The notes: generated by a model not told the origin, from the sequence alone. Shown: positions 11,429 through 22,802, counted from the stretch's first letter. The stretch: DNA of 64,000 bases from Tetragonia tetragonoides (GCA_038025085.1 CM076154.1:31240501-31304500); one strand, 5' to 3'. A program made the numbers and translations.

Positions 11429-11519
11429 TAAATAAATACCTAAGACACTAACACACAAGTTAAGTAGCATAACTTTAATTAATCAAATTTGTCATCTTCA
11501 AAACTCAATTGCTCAATAG

Positions 11520-13458
11520 AATGCATGTTCCAAATAATCATGGAGAAAATAGCTGATGATAACTGGTGTATAAGACTTCCAAAAGATAAGAATATATGGA
11601 CGCATAATCACCCTCTTGAAAGGTATCGTGAATGGCATACATCGGCTACAAAGCTCACAAAGGAGGACTTGAAAATTGTGCGTCGGTAGCAAATTTTGAA
11701 CCGTATACAGAAGGTGAAAGGGCCAAATTATAGTAGACAACGTCATGTACGCAATGCAATACAAATGATTCGTAGGCAACAACGGGCAGGTCAGTCAGCA
11801 GTACAGTTTTTCGTGAGGAAATTGAAAGAAGCAAAATATTGGCACGAAGAGAGAGAGAGTGATAAAGGGGAAACTCTGTGATGTATTTTGTGCACATCCA
11901 TTAGCTGTGAAGTTGTTGAGTCTATTTTCTCATGTTCTGCTGATGGATTCGACCTATAAGTCCAATAAATTTCAAATGCCTATGCTTCAAGTAATAGAAG
12001 TGACACCCGTGGGTAAAAATTTTCATGTGCCATTTGTGTTCTTGAAGAATGAAAGAGAAGATAGTTACACATGGGCATTGTCTCATTTGAAGAGGTTATT
12101 TAATAAGATTGTTCTTCCGGATGTGATCGTGACAGATAAGGAAAGGCCCTAATCAATGTTATCCGAGTAGTCTTTCCAGGTATTACACATACTATTTATA
12201 TACACAAAATCATATTTTTATAAAATATTATATTCAAAATACTTAATAATATATACATAAAAATTTGTCAACTAATATGTGTCATTAACTCATTACTACA
12301 GTCAACTAATATGTGTCATTAATTCATTTATTGCATGTGTTGCGCATATTCTTTGTCGAATACACGTAGTTAAAGATGTGGAGGCACATATGAAAAAGGT
12401 TCTCCACACTAAGGAATTTTCAGTTAAATTTGGAAGATTGTGGAGAGCCGTAGTTGAGTCATTAACTGAAGAGGAATATGAACTCAATGTACGAGAGATG
12501 GACAAAGAATGCCCCAATTTGAAGTTCATGCTAAATTATGTTAGGAATACGTGGTTGAATGATTTCAAGGACAAATTTGTTATGGGCGTGAACTAAAAAA
12601 AACTTACATTTTGGTTATAGCACTACCAATAGGTGAGGTTTGCACTTTCTTATACATGATTTAGACCGTAATTTTAATTATTGTGTAATTTATTTTAACT
12701 ATAACTGTTATGTTATGTTACACAGGATGGAGAGTATGCATGCGCAAGTCAAAAATATGATGAGTACCGCGACCGACAATTTTGATTTGATTTTTCCACG
12801 AATTCATGACACCATCGAGAAACAGTTCCAAGAGATAAGAATGGAGTTCGAGCGATCCCTACACTTTCATAGGGTGGAGACTACGTATCTCATGTTTACT
12901 AATTTGCGTGGCCGAGTATCTCATGAAGCCATTAATTTGATGGTGAAGGAATATCAAAAGGTGGAAGATATTAAATTAGAGTCCATTCCATGTGTGTGCA
13001 TTTATATGGTCGAGTTGGGGGTTGCCATGTGCGTGTGAAATGCTTGATTATATTCGAAAGCAAAGGTCGTTGATGTTTCAGTTGTTTATGAGTTTTGCAG
13101 GACCCTTCACATAGAAGGACGTGTTCCGACATCCCATGATGCACATGGTAAAAGGTGGCTGAGTGTCCTCGGGCATCAGATTTCGAAGTTGGAGGAAATA
13201 AATGAAGAACAAGATGCACACATGATTTCTGCGGCTCTTGACACAATTTTGAACCCTGAAATGAGAAGAATGGATTACTCTGAATTGTGTGCACATGAAG
13301 AACGCCCTACAAATACCAAAAGGAACCCATCATCTAATGAGCATGCGCACAAAAAAGGATCTTCCCCTAAGAAGAAAGTGAAGACAACACCTTCTGGTCA
13401 ATCTTTCCCAAAGAAGAAAGCGAAAATAACACAATTTGTTCAATATGATACTCCATAG
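11520..13458 (+). pseudogene. MULE transposase (decayed, N-terminus cut by Copia insertion)
   Basis: In order: the end of a FAR1/WRKY-GCM1-like DNA-binding region (WCIRLPKDKNIWTHNHPL, 11560-11625); a linker; the MULE DDE core with CAHPLAVKLLSLFSHVLLMD, STYKSNKFQMP and PDVIVTDKER (12111-12148); a CxxH-type segment ILCRIHVVKDVEAHMKK (12343-12400); VESMHAQVKNM just after an intron (about 12633-12725; acceptor ACAG before GATGGAGAG); and a basic tail with lysine-rich nuclear-localisation-like runs up to 13458. Stops at 11687 and 11879 and a single-base loss in GAAAGGCCC near 12145 disable it. The N-terminal exon is missing because the Copia LTR abuts 11519. Confidence 0.85.
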
Positions 13459-14139
13459 TCAGAGAAAAATACCCCGGATCAATCACATACTCCACAACTG
13501 AAGGCAACACGATTAGGTACACTTAGTCCTGATTGTGACTCTTTTGATTTTCCATATATTCTAGGTCATGTTAATGTCCATGCAGATGGAAATTGTGGCT
13601 ACAAGGCAATCGCTGATCGCATTTATCAGGCCGAGGAGAAGTATCATGTGGTAAAACGAGATATGAGGGCCGAGTGAAAAAATAATGAAACGTGGTACAG
13701 ACAGACACATGGTGATGAGGTCTATGATACATTGATGAAAAAGTTTAAGTTTGAAAGGGAAAATTGTTTACATGATCATACCTTATCGTTTAACACACTT
13801 GATTGTGGAATTCTTGTTGCTACGACATACCAGAGGGTATTTGTAACCCATAGTCGATGTGGTTCAGGAACATACTTTCCATTGAGGCCCACCCAAAAGT
13901 GTTACAAAAATCATTTGGAGATCCACATTGGGCACTTGCGTAGCGGTCCACACTATATTAGATTAGTCATAAAATCAGGATGCCTATTACCCGAAAGATA
14001 TGATCTTTTTGCCCGTAGACATCTTGGTACAAAAGTCTATGATGCTATTTTGAAAATGTATGGTGTTAGGTTGGATGAATGGTTTAATCTCAGTAGAGAG
14101 GATGGTTTAAACTATAGACATATGTTTCATACGATTTGA
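13459..14139 (+). pseudogene. OTU-type cysteine protease module of the MULE
   Basis: Downstream of the transposase and in a matching frame, residues around 13545-13615 read FPYILGHVNVHADGNCGYKA, the OTU catalytic block (Asp, then Cys in DGNCGY). A C-terminal segment SGPHYIRLVIKSGC supplies the expected histidine (HY). OTU domains remove ubiquitin or related modifiers. Several plant MULE groups carry one fused to, or beside, the transposase. A stop after RDMRAE (near 13677) and one after the transposase tail (13457) separate it into pieces. The C-terminus MYGVRLDEWFNLSREDGLNY ends at 14139. Confidence 0.8.
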
Positions 14140-14300
14140 TGTGTAAGGAATATTCAGACTATTTAGCAATTTTGGTTATATTCATTAGTGTTTTACATTT
14201 ATTTTGTCATTCACATATTCATTTGTATTATATTTGGTGTTTTAGGTAAGTTATGGAGTAAGTAAATAAAACTAAAACCAATATGTAAATTTTTTGGCAA

Positions 14301-14520
14301 CATCTCCCCTAAAATATGAAAATCCCAAGATATCGACGTTTTGTTATCACCTGTTTAAAAAGTGTACAACAACAACAACATCCAACCACACCAATCATGT
14401 AAAAAATTCGGTAGAACTTCCCCTAAAATATGAACCTCCCAAGTTATCGACGTTTTGTTATCACCTATTTAAAAAGCGTACAACAACAACAAAAACAACA
14501 TCCAACCACATCATACACCA
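14301..14520 (+). repeat. Tandem duplication, 114-bp period
   Basis: CCCCTAAAATATGAA, TATCGACGTTTTGTTATCACC and the CAACAACAACA tract recur at a 114-bp offset (ATG-proximal CCCT at 14307 and 14421). The two copies differ at several positions. It lies between the converging OTU and PMD pseudogenes. Confidence 0.85.
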
Positions 14521-14639
14521 ACTACATCCTATTACACCAAACGCTAAATTGAACAATTACAATACTTATAAGAACATCAACTACGAGGACCTCGATCCCA
14601 TTGCAAATGTCGCCTGGCTCCTGTCGAGTGTGCATGTCT

Positions 14640-16866
14640 AGTGGGAGGCTCAACGGGCATTAAATCTTCCAAACTCTGACAAATCTCTTGTATCTCATCC
14701 GCATAATCGTTGTAGTTAGTCACCTCTCTATCAGGATGTGTTCAATATGCGAGTTCGGCCAAGTACTGGAGCCGCTGCAAGTGGATTAGAATAATACATT
14801 ACATACACATGTCAAATGAGATACAAATTTAAAGAGAAAACATAAGATTCATGTACCGCGTCAGCAGACAAAGAGGTGACTGCAACCGGAATCAGATCTA
14901 CTACATCACCATGGTTGATCACATGACTATGCGTACGAGGACAAAACCGTTCATAATAATCAGGCTCCATATCTAATCTGCGAGATACCCTAACATAAGG
15001 TTGCTGATGCACCCTCAAACAATGCTCATGCCAACTGCTCCAATACATAATCCCTGTCTCATGCTTAACTATGTATTTCAAGTTATTAGCGTCTCGGCAC
15101 TCTTCGACGGGGCTTTGGACAACACTTGGAATACGCTGAACATATCCAAATTGGCGGAGGACTCGATGTGGCATGTACGGCTCATAAAATAACAAACAAT
15201 GTAGCATACCATGAAACAATGTGATTGGTATCTGAGTATCGGGATCTGCACCAAAAGGTGTCCACATAACCTATTGAAAAAAATAAGTTTCTAAAATATT
15301 ATACATGTTAGGAGTATAGAGTTAAACCACAATGTAAAACAAACTGAACCTCAACTGGAGATAAGAGGTCTAGTGTGCGGCGTGTAGAACTCAACAGACC
15401 CTCAACATAGTGTGGTAAAATATGACGTCGTCTATTTCGAAGCGTAAGGCCCGCGACCTCTAGTCTCACCATGTGGTCTGAACATAGGAAAGTATGCGTA
15501 TATCCAAGCCTACAAATTCAAATAATGTTAAGTTTTATATTAAAAAAATATAAATAGATAACTTGAACAGATATTATCCTCTAAACGGGTCATACATCCT
15601 CCAACCTGCTTGCATTTAGCACGAGATGACATTCCTAGCTACCGATATAGCCAAGCAAGTGTGGCTGCTCCCCAAGCATAGCTCGTAACTGACTGCATAT
15701 CCTCCAAGAAGTAGTTCCAACGAACGAGTGTACGACTCTTACTCTTATCCTTAAACAACGCTCAGAAAGAATAAGAAGCATATACCCTCTAGCAATGTTG
15801 TTGTCGGGTATGTCACCATTGTTCAAACAGTCGACCATCCAGGAAACGTAGGGTGCTGGGAATATGCCCTATAGTCTCCGTAATCATAGCCAAAGACTGC
15901 CCAAGAGTGGTTGTCAAGGAGTCTAAATATACCAAATCACGATCATCTGACCAGACCATGGGCTCACCCTCAACAAGAATACCAAGAATATACCAAATAT
16001 CATGGAGGGTGATAGTCATCTCTCCAAAAGAGAAGTGGAAACTATTCGTTTCCGAATGCCATCTCTCGACAAATGAAAAAATAAGGGGTTGATTAATATA
16101 GGAGAAGACATAATCTCTCAAATGACTTAATCCAGTTTCCTAGAGGATCTCCTCCGCACGGGCAGTCGACGGTATCAAGTGACTAATCTTACGCCAATGA
16201 CATTTTATAACTCCCCGATCATACATATATACAGTTCATCATCAAACATAAAGATATATAGTTATAATTTTAAATTGAATATATTGTTGGTAAGAAATAA
16301 TAACAAACCTGACCCTCCCAGAGCATATTGACAACATGGCCGCGAAAAGCATAGAGAACATCGGGAATCTAAGGCCCTCCAGGGTGGGGTGTTCTCAACA
16401 CCCAATCACCAGCACCTCTGCGACCAAGGCCAGACATATTCCTCACAGTCTTCTCATCATCATCCTTCTGAATGTGGAGGTGTTGCTCTTGCTGCTCCCT
16501 TTGAGTTTCACCTTGATCCCTTCGAGCCCTTGTAGTGAACCTGAGTCGCTCACCTATGGTGGATGTCTCAGCTGCTCTAGTCTGTATGTCTGGGTCACTA
16601 TGGGGGGTCGACATGCTCTCTTCGTTGTCAGACTCACTACCCCCAAACTCAGGTGTCATCGAACGACGTCCCGAAGACAAAAAGGGCGGCGCAAACGACA
16701 ATCCACTACTCCCAATACCGATACCATAGTCCTTTGAGGATGTGAAGGGATCACGATCAACCAATCGTCCTCTCTTCTCGGTATGTCGTTGTCTACTCCT
16801 ACATCGGTCACCCATAAATGCCAATAACTGCACTACTCTTAAATTTATAAAATCAGTAAAAATCAA
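14640..16866 (-). pseudogene. Plant mobile domain (PMD) gene, decayed
   Basis: Read on the minus strand. A Ser/Arg-rich leader (16866-16369) leads into a PMD start with a stop before IPDVLYAFRGHVVNMLWEGQ. After an intron (donor at about 16320) comes LSHLRDYVFSYINQPLIFSF, ERWHSETNSFHFSFGEMTIT and the PMD hallmark ILVEGEPMVW (16121-15813). Then ARGYMLLILSERCLR, a frameshift into WNYFLEDMQSVTSYAWGAAT, and a C-terminal block with RVLRQFGYVQRIP and MYWSSWHEHCLRV (15267-14812). PMDs occur in plant transposons and in the MAIL/MAIN family involved in silencing and genome stability. Stops and shifts make it dead. It converges tail-to-tail with the MULE transposase/OTU gene and probably belongs to the same element. 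Confidence 0.82.
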
Positions 16867-17243
16867 GTTAAGTAAAACACATGTACTTTATTATTGGATG
16901 CATTATATGTTTGTTGGATTGTCACTATGTTGCTTATCTGTATCTTTTGACAAGTGATCATTACTTGTCATGGGAGAACCATGATTGGCACAACGATGAG
17001 CGACTCTATCCAGAATGTCAATCTAATATGAATGTTTTTTTTATTGAAATATTTTCATAATAATTTCCAAGAACTTTAGTCCTTGGTGATTATCAAATTA
17101 CAACTGCAACCAAGTGAATGGATTAGCTGCTTGAGAATTGAATTTGACCCCACAATTATGGACCAGTTGATTTCAACTATGTTGCACTAAGTTTAAGGAC
17201 CTACGCTTGAATAACAAAGCACAAGAAATAAGTTTTAGAACAT
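16867..17243. other. MULE subterminal or flanking DNA; no gene seen
   Basis: AT-rich, without a recognisable frame. It lies upstream of the minus-strand PMD gene and next to the palindromic repeats, so it is likely internal to the MULE. Confidence 0.4.
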
Positions 17244-17358
17244 GTGCCTGATTGAGGCGCATGTTTGAAGGACCTACGCCCGATTCAGGCGCAGGTATGA
17301 TGGACCTGCGCGTGAATCAGGCGCAGACTACAAAACCCTGCGCCTAAATCAGGTGCAG
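17244..17358. repeat. Four ~32-bp repeats with palindromic core
   Basis: Four units begin near 17244, 17276, 17308 and 17340. Each has a core of the form TGCGCCTGAWTCAGGCGCAG, a near-perfect inverted repeat able to form a ~9-bp stem. The units differ at a few bases. They lie just outside the PMD pseudogene, where a MULE's subterminal region would be expected. Confidence 0.85.
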
Positions 17359-17852
17359 ATATCACAAATCGAAGCTTTCACCTTGCGTTGTCGCAATTCT
17401 TTCAAATGCCAAAGTAAACCAACATTCGAACCAATTCTTAACATTATTCAACAGCAATGAAGTCAAGTTAATCAACTTATTCAGTGTTAAACATTATTAC
17501 CTCTTCCTTTACTCCTTCTCTCTTCCTCTTTCTTTCTTCCTCTTTGTTCTTGTGGGCGGCAGCAGTGGGTGGCAGGTGAGCGGCGGTTGGGCGGTGTTGG
17601 GGGGGGGGGGGGAGGTGGCTGAGTGAGTGAGTGAGTGAGGGTGTGGTATTGTGGTGGGGTTGTGCGTGTTTGTGTTTCTCTTTTCCTTTTTTTTTTTTCT
17701 TTTTATGTTTTAGGAGTATTTTGGGTAGTTTAGATTTAGGGGTGTGGTATTTAGCTCCCCCTTTATTATTTCTATTTTCTTTTCCCTTTTTTATTTTTCT
17801 TCTTCCTTCTCCCCCTCTTGGTCCACTGACTCCACCCCCACCCGCCCCCCTC
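17359..17852. repeat. Low-complexity flank: CT-rich, poly-G and GTGA tracts
   Basis: Contains TCTTCCTCTTTCTTTC, a run of fifteen G near 17597-17611, GAGTGAGTGAGTGAGTGAG (near 17620) and T-rich and C-rich runs up to 17850. A frame through it would be biased Phe/Pro only and is not taken as a gene. Confidence 0.7.
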
Positions 17853-18282
17853 CAAGGGCGAAGCCAGAAATTTATGAGTAGAGGGGCTGAAATTTACATG
17901 AAAAAAATCGAGTAAAATAATTAGAGTTAAAAGAAAATCTTTACTAGTATATTCTTTCATAGAAGAGAGATCATCAATAATAAAGTCTAAATTTTACCAC
18001 TTCAGTAACCTCTTGTTCATTTTCATCAAAGAAAAATAAAGTTTTTTTCATTGTATGTTAATAAAGTTATAAGAATGCTCATTGATGTTTATTCCTCTTT
18101 AGTAATCTTATTCATCCATCAATCAATCTAAACTGAACAGATTAATTCAATAATTGAAAAGATTGTACATTAAAGTACGGTAATAAAATTTAAAGATAAT
18201 ACTAACAGAACACACTTTTAATTTTGATTAATAAATAATATGTAGCTTATTGAAAATATAAAAATGTAAATTAGACAGAAAA

Positions 18283-18640
18283 AATGTACTTAAATTATTA
18301 GTCCAATCATATTAGAGCTCAAAAAACTGCATGCTTTAAACATCACAAGTGGTATTTTATTTATTTAGAATGAATAAGTAGAAATAAATTAATGTAACTG
18401 GATAAATATTACTAATAGTATTTTGGAATTATATTATCCATCCACTAAAAAAGCTAACACAATGTACTTAAATTATTAGTCCAACCATATTAGAGCTCAA
18501 AAAACTGCATGCTTTAAACATCACAATTGGAATTTTATTTATTTAGAATGAATAAGTAGAGAATAATTAATGTAATTGGATAAATATTACTAATAGTATT
18601 TTGGAATTATATTATCGATCCACTAAAAAAGCTAACACAA
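18283..18640. repeat. 178-bp tandem duplication (two copies)
   Basis: Copies 18283-18460 and 18461-18640 start AATGTACTTAAATTATTAGT and end AAAAAAGCTAACACA. They differ at only about ten positions, so the duplication is fairly recent. Confidence 0.95.
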
Positions 18641-18725
18641 GGGCAGGAATCAGGAATTGAACCTGGGGTGATCATGCGCATTTCTTTCAAAGAACCTCCC
18701 AACCATTACACCAGTTTACTTTTTG
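18641..18725 (-). mobile_element. SINE-like tRNA-related head
   Basis: The minus strand reads TGGTGTAATGGTTGGGAGG (box-A-like) and, about 40 bases later, GGTTCAATTCCTG (box B, near 18652-18664). The spacing fits a tRNA-derived Pol III promoter. No A-tail or target duplication was found; it may be a truncated SINE or a tRNA relic. Confidence 0.5.
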
Positions 18726-18832
18726 TGTTAATAATACGCAATTTGTTCTATATATTTAGTTTTTACAGGGGCCAAAAAAAAAAAAAAAAAAAGAAACGCT
18801 GGGCTGGGCCACGGGGATCAGACCTACGCCAG

Positions 18833-20714
18833 CCCCCCTACCCCCCTCCCTCTTTGGTGGTCTCACAAGTCACAACCACCACCACCATCAACAACCTCAC
18901 CATCACCATTACACCTCTTTCTCTCTCCTCTTCTCCATCCACCATGGTCACCGGCGAAAACGTATCTCTTTCTAAACCGCCAATTCTCATTCGCTATAAA
19001 GTTCACTTTGAGGTGTAAATGCTTCGCGAATTAAACTGGGGAGAGTCAGCTGAGTGACTCAGAAGTTAAAGGTGCAAAGGAGATCGAGTTTGAAGAAGGT
19101 GAGAATAATCAAAATCGTCCGAAATTTTTTCAAAGAATTTTCTTTGACGAGAGCTACCTATAAGTTTGACTAGGTAGGCATTCCTTCTGGGAAGTATAAA
19201 AGTACTTGCAAAATTGCTTTGACAACAAGAAGCCTAGAATCTAGGCCCTAGATATATGTAGTGAGATATATTTGTAAGGTCCTGGCAGAACAAGATGCAT
19301 AGGGTCAATTCAAGAAGACTGCAGATGACGTTTGCCACTAGCATTGATGATACACTAACACTTGCAAGATTTTAAAGGAATAATGAACCACAATTCTGGC
19401 AAGATGTCGCATATGAATTGCGGCAATCTAGACCACTAAACATTAAAGGTAAGCTGTGAGACCACCAGAGGGGGAGTTGGTAGCTGTGAGACCACTGGAT
19501 ATTAGGGAGGGGGTAAATTAAAGTTAGTGGACCAGAGAAAGGGAAAAGGAAAAAAATAAATAAAGAAAAGGCAAAAAGAAAAAGAAGAAATAATAAAATG
19601 GCTGAAAATTAAGAAAAAAGTTAAGAAAATACCCCAAAAAATATTTTTTGGTCAAGATTCCCTTTTGAACCCGGTTTTGAGGGGGAATCAGCACAAAAGT
19701 TCATTTTTTAAGGCCATATTGGCCCAAGTGTTTTTATAGGACCAATTTGTCCAAATGTATTCACTTAAAAGGCCAATTTGGTACTTTGGGGAAATCCACT
19801 CTATTCTCTTTCCACTATTCCATTCCCTATCCATTATTCCATTCTCTTTTCACCGAACCACCGTTGTATTCGAATATGTCAATATCAACAACAACCTTTC
19901 AACCAAAAATAATAGGAATTTTTTTTAGCGTTGGAAACGGGGAGGGGAAAATTATCATTGATTGATAGCCTAATAGCGGCACATACAACAATAATAATTC
20001 CTAACCAATGAAAGATTTAAAATGATAGTACAAAATTTATTCTTCAACTCAATAATTTCGCATCTGATGCTTGAGTCCAAAACCATGGCAGAAATTTAAC
20101 CATGTATAATAATCGATGGAATAACTTCTTTTCTGACAGAGATCTTGATGGTTGGTATATCTTCATTGAAGTAGAAATCTCTACAGCTTTCCGGATGTTC
20201 ATTCCCGCAAAACCATAAAGCTCTTACAATAGAAGAGACTAAAGATCCCATAAAAAGGGATAGAAATACTCCCACAAACAGGGAGACAAACTTATTATCA
20301 TCAAAAACTTAGAATACAGCCAAAGAAAATGTAATACCCAAACTACCGCGACGCCCGGAGTTAAAGACGCCATACGAGATGGCGTCTTACTTAATATAGA
20401 CACCATCCTATATGGCATCTTTCTTATCCTTTACATTCCTACAATTAAGCATTGAAGTTGATATCAGAGGAAAGGCGTCTTCCTAGTTGGCGATTTTTCT
20501 AGGAAAGTAGCCATTCTGGTTGGCGGCTTTGTATCCATTACGCCATCGTCGAAACGAGTGATATTGTAGGTAATAGTTTGTAGGTGACCATTTTTTTGGG
20601 ATTTATTTTATTTATAAGTGGTCTGTACGAAAATCACACTCAAAAACTAACTACTACTACTAAAACTAAAGCAAAGAACAAAAAAAGACAATAAGAGAAT
20701 GGTAAAAAATTAAG
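18833..20714. other. Unassigned intergenic DNA
   Basis: Contains an A-rich plateau (19540-19640) and short direct repeats of GCTGTGAGACCAC (near 19451 and 19482). A CT-rich leader before ATGGTCACCGGCGAAAACG (18943) resembles a plant 5' UTR and start but stops after 24 codons. It could be a captured or truncated gene start; there is nothing firm. Confidence 0.4.
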
Positions 20715-21484
20715 GGGATTGCTAAATGTAAATTGGAAAATTACTGAACACAAATTTACTTTCCAACATTACCCTTAACAAGGTTCTCTCTCCTCTCCAT
20801 CCTTTCTCTCTCCTCTCCATCTTTTCTCTCTATCAATTACCCCAAAAACACTATGCAATGCAGAACATGTTCTTCAACACAGATGATTACTTTCAAGTGC
20901 ATATAAAACTCCTTCCACCAACTGAAAAGTATTTTAACAGGTCAGAAATTCAAAGGATTGGTTTTGATCTTAGCAAGTTAGCAATCAAACTTTTAAGCCG
21001 CTCATGAGTTTGAAACACCAAGTCTTCGCCTTCAACCCCCACCCCGTAGTCACTCATCGGCACCCCACCCTCACTGGCGTCCTTGTCACTCACTGGCATC
21101 CCCCGTCACTCACTGGCTCCCACCAACCACCCACGACCTTCAACCATACCACGCCTCCCACCACCATCGTGCCCCCAGTAAGCCGTCGTCACCCAAATTT
21201 ATAAACCTTAATTAATTAGTTTTAAAAAAAATCTAACTCTAATGCTAATGGTTGCCTAGATATTATCATAAATTTCATTAAAAATTTCATCTGCGTCAAA
21301 TTATTCATTGATGTTGTTAATTAGATTAAATGTACAATGAATATAGGAAATGATAATAGGGAGATTGGAGAGGAAATAGAAAAAGGAGATGAAAGCTGTT
21401 TTACAAATGAAAAGGGTACTCCGGGAACCATTGCAATAAAAATATTTGCATTTAGTAAAATAGGATTTACGTTAAGCAATTCCG
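20715..21484. mobile_element. MULE-like element A, 770 bp
   Basis: Starts GGGATTGCTAAATGTAAATT and ends, read inward, CGGAATTGCTTAACGTAAATC. Flanking 9-mers AAAATTAAG (20706-20714) and AAAATTAAT (21485-21493) match 8 of 9. It has the same terminal family as element B, 26 bp to the right. The interior is non-coding, with C-rich CACTCACTGGC repeats near 21050-21120. Confidence 0.8.
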
Positions 21485-21510
21485 AAAATTAATCATTCTC
21501 GACTTGAAAA

Positions 21511-22427
21511 CGGAACTGCTTAACGCAAATCCCAAATTACTAAAGACAAATATTTTTATCACAATTTTTCCTAAAATACTCTTTTTGGTTGAAAGACAAC
21601 GTCTTCTCTTCTATTCTTTTTCCTCCCAACATTCTCAATTATCTTTTTCTCTATATTATCGTACTAATACTCAGTATGAATTATACTTCACCACTTTGAT
21701 CTAAAGTAAAATATTTGTTGATGTTACTAATTATGCTATTCAAGTAACAATTATATTAAATTAAAATTTTCCAATTTGAACCATTTGAATTGTTTTTAGT
21801 TATACTCATCGTCTAGGGTTTATGGGGTGATGGTTGAGTGTCGGTGGGTGGGTTGCGGTGCAGGCCCGACGTCTGGTGTGGGTAGGTGGAGTATGACGAC
21901 GAGTTTGTGGCGGTGGGTTAAAGCATGTTAGATAAGAGAGAGTGCGAGAGGAGAGAAAGGCTTGGTAAACTGACATCTCACCCATAATCGCTAGCCGCCG
22001 TAGATCGATATCTCACCACTTTGCCACCACCTCCCCGACCCCAACTCCTTACTACAGGTTGATGGTAAACAGAGGGCATCGGTGGATTCTGAAGATGGCG
22101 GTGGTTTTGGGCTAATCGACAGTTTGAGATAAAGATGGTGATGGGTAATGGATGATGGGTGGATGGATGATGGATGGATGATGATCGGTGGATGACGATC
22201 GGTGGATGATGATCGGTGGATGATGATGAAGCAAATGAAAAAATGAATTGATTTGGGCACAACTTTAACTACTGGGAATTAATTCTTCTAAAAGTGTATA
22301 TCGTGAAATAGGGAGGGAGGAGGAGGAGGAGGGTGGGGGAGAGAGAATGTGTTGTGTGAACTGTGAAGAACTTTTTCGGAAAATATGATTTACGTTAAGT
22401 AATTTAGAATTTACGTTTAACAATCCC
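21511..22427. mobile_element. MULE-like element B, 917 bp
   Basis: The left end is CGGAACTGCTTAACGCAAATC; the right end read inward is GGGATTGTTAAACGTAAATTC. The 9-bp TSD ACTTGAAAA is perfect (21502-21510 and 22428-22436), which supports a Mutator-like origin. The interior is non-coding, with GATGATGGATGG-type repeats near 22140-22230. Its right end is about 375 bp from the start codon of the GH1/zinc-finger gene. Confidence 0.9.
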
Positions 22428-22436
22428 ACTTGAAAA

Positions 22437-22802
22437 ATACTTTTGTGATGAAGCCTATGAAATAATAGCATATTTGTAAATATATTTTCTTTATTTTTAT
22501 TAAATAATCTCGTGCTAAATTTACCACAATTTGTATATAGACTCGGCTACTCGCAACTAGTTCTAGTTTAATCTGTGTAAATATTAAAACTTAGATCACT
22601 TATCATTGGAGAAAATACACATGACACAAAGATCTGGCAACTAGACAAACTCCACTCCACAAGGGTTTATGATTATCAGTAAAGTCCAACCCTCCTTTCA
22701 GTTCTGAAATGCAACAAGAGTCCACTTCTCCAGCAAACTCCAATTCAAGACTTAAAAATTTAATTCTCTCTCACACATCAAATCAATGCAAACACAAAAA
22801 CA
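22437..22802 (+). promoter_or_regulatory. Promoter and 5' leader of the GH1/zinc-finger gene
   Basis: The remaining upstream space between MULE B and the ATG. TGTATATAGA near 22532 is a possible TATA element. CT-rich and A-rich leader sequence follows from about 22680. An out-of-frame ATG at 22786 opens a frame that overlaps the main start at 22803, so it could reduce translation of the main frame. The core promoter is short unless it extends into the MULE. Confidence 0.4.

Larger units (their letters stand above)
3700..11519 (-). mobile_element. Decayed Sirevirus-like Ty1/Copia retrotransposon (5' LTR, PBS, gag, pol)
   Basis: Read on the minus strand, the order is LTR (11519 to 9251), primer-binding site (9248-9237), gag with a long coiled-coil tail (9248 to about 7600), integrase (6720-5729), reverse transcriptase (5331-4445) and RNase H (4448-3709). 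Integrase before RT defines Copia. The zinc knuckle followed by a long Lys/Glu coiled coil, and pol segments such as RYKMEDAKPYNTSTPTS and IGSLLYLTASRPDI, fit the SIRE/Maximus lineage. Many stops and shifts make it non-functional. It contains a Stowaway-like MITE (4003-4257) and a MULE (10339-11428). No 3' LTR was found at the expected place. Confidence 0.85.
9251..11519 (-). repeat. 5' LTR of the Sirevirus-like Copia (interrupted by a MULE)
   Basis: On the minus strand the LTR appears to start TATTGAGCAATTGAG near 11519 (a decayed TG start) and ends GTGCTACTAACA at 9251, next to the primer-binding site. Without the 1,090-bp MULE and its duplicated 9 bp, it is about 1.17 kb, a Sirevirus-like size. 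The right boundary is inferred from the point at which MULE transposase coding sequence begins, so it is uncertain by several bases. Confidence 0.7.
17853..18832. mobile_element. hAT-like non-autonomous element, ~980 bp
   Basis: The left end is CAAGGGCGAAGCCAGAAATT; the right end read inward is CTGGCGTAGGTCTG. Flanking 8-mers are CCCCCCTC (17845-17852) and CCCCCCTA (18833-18840), 7 of 8 alike but in a C-run, so weak evidence on their own. The left terminus resembles those at 54253 and 63701. It has no transposase. The interior holds a 178-bp tandem duplication and a SINE-like head. Confidence 0.55.

Noticed and set aside
17631..17915. Phe/Pro-rich open frame
   Set aside because: Low-complexity T- and C-runs; no domain and no start context.
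21978..22262. His/Ser-rich open frames
   Set aside because: They arise from GATGATGGATGG repeats within MULE B.
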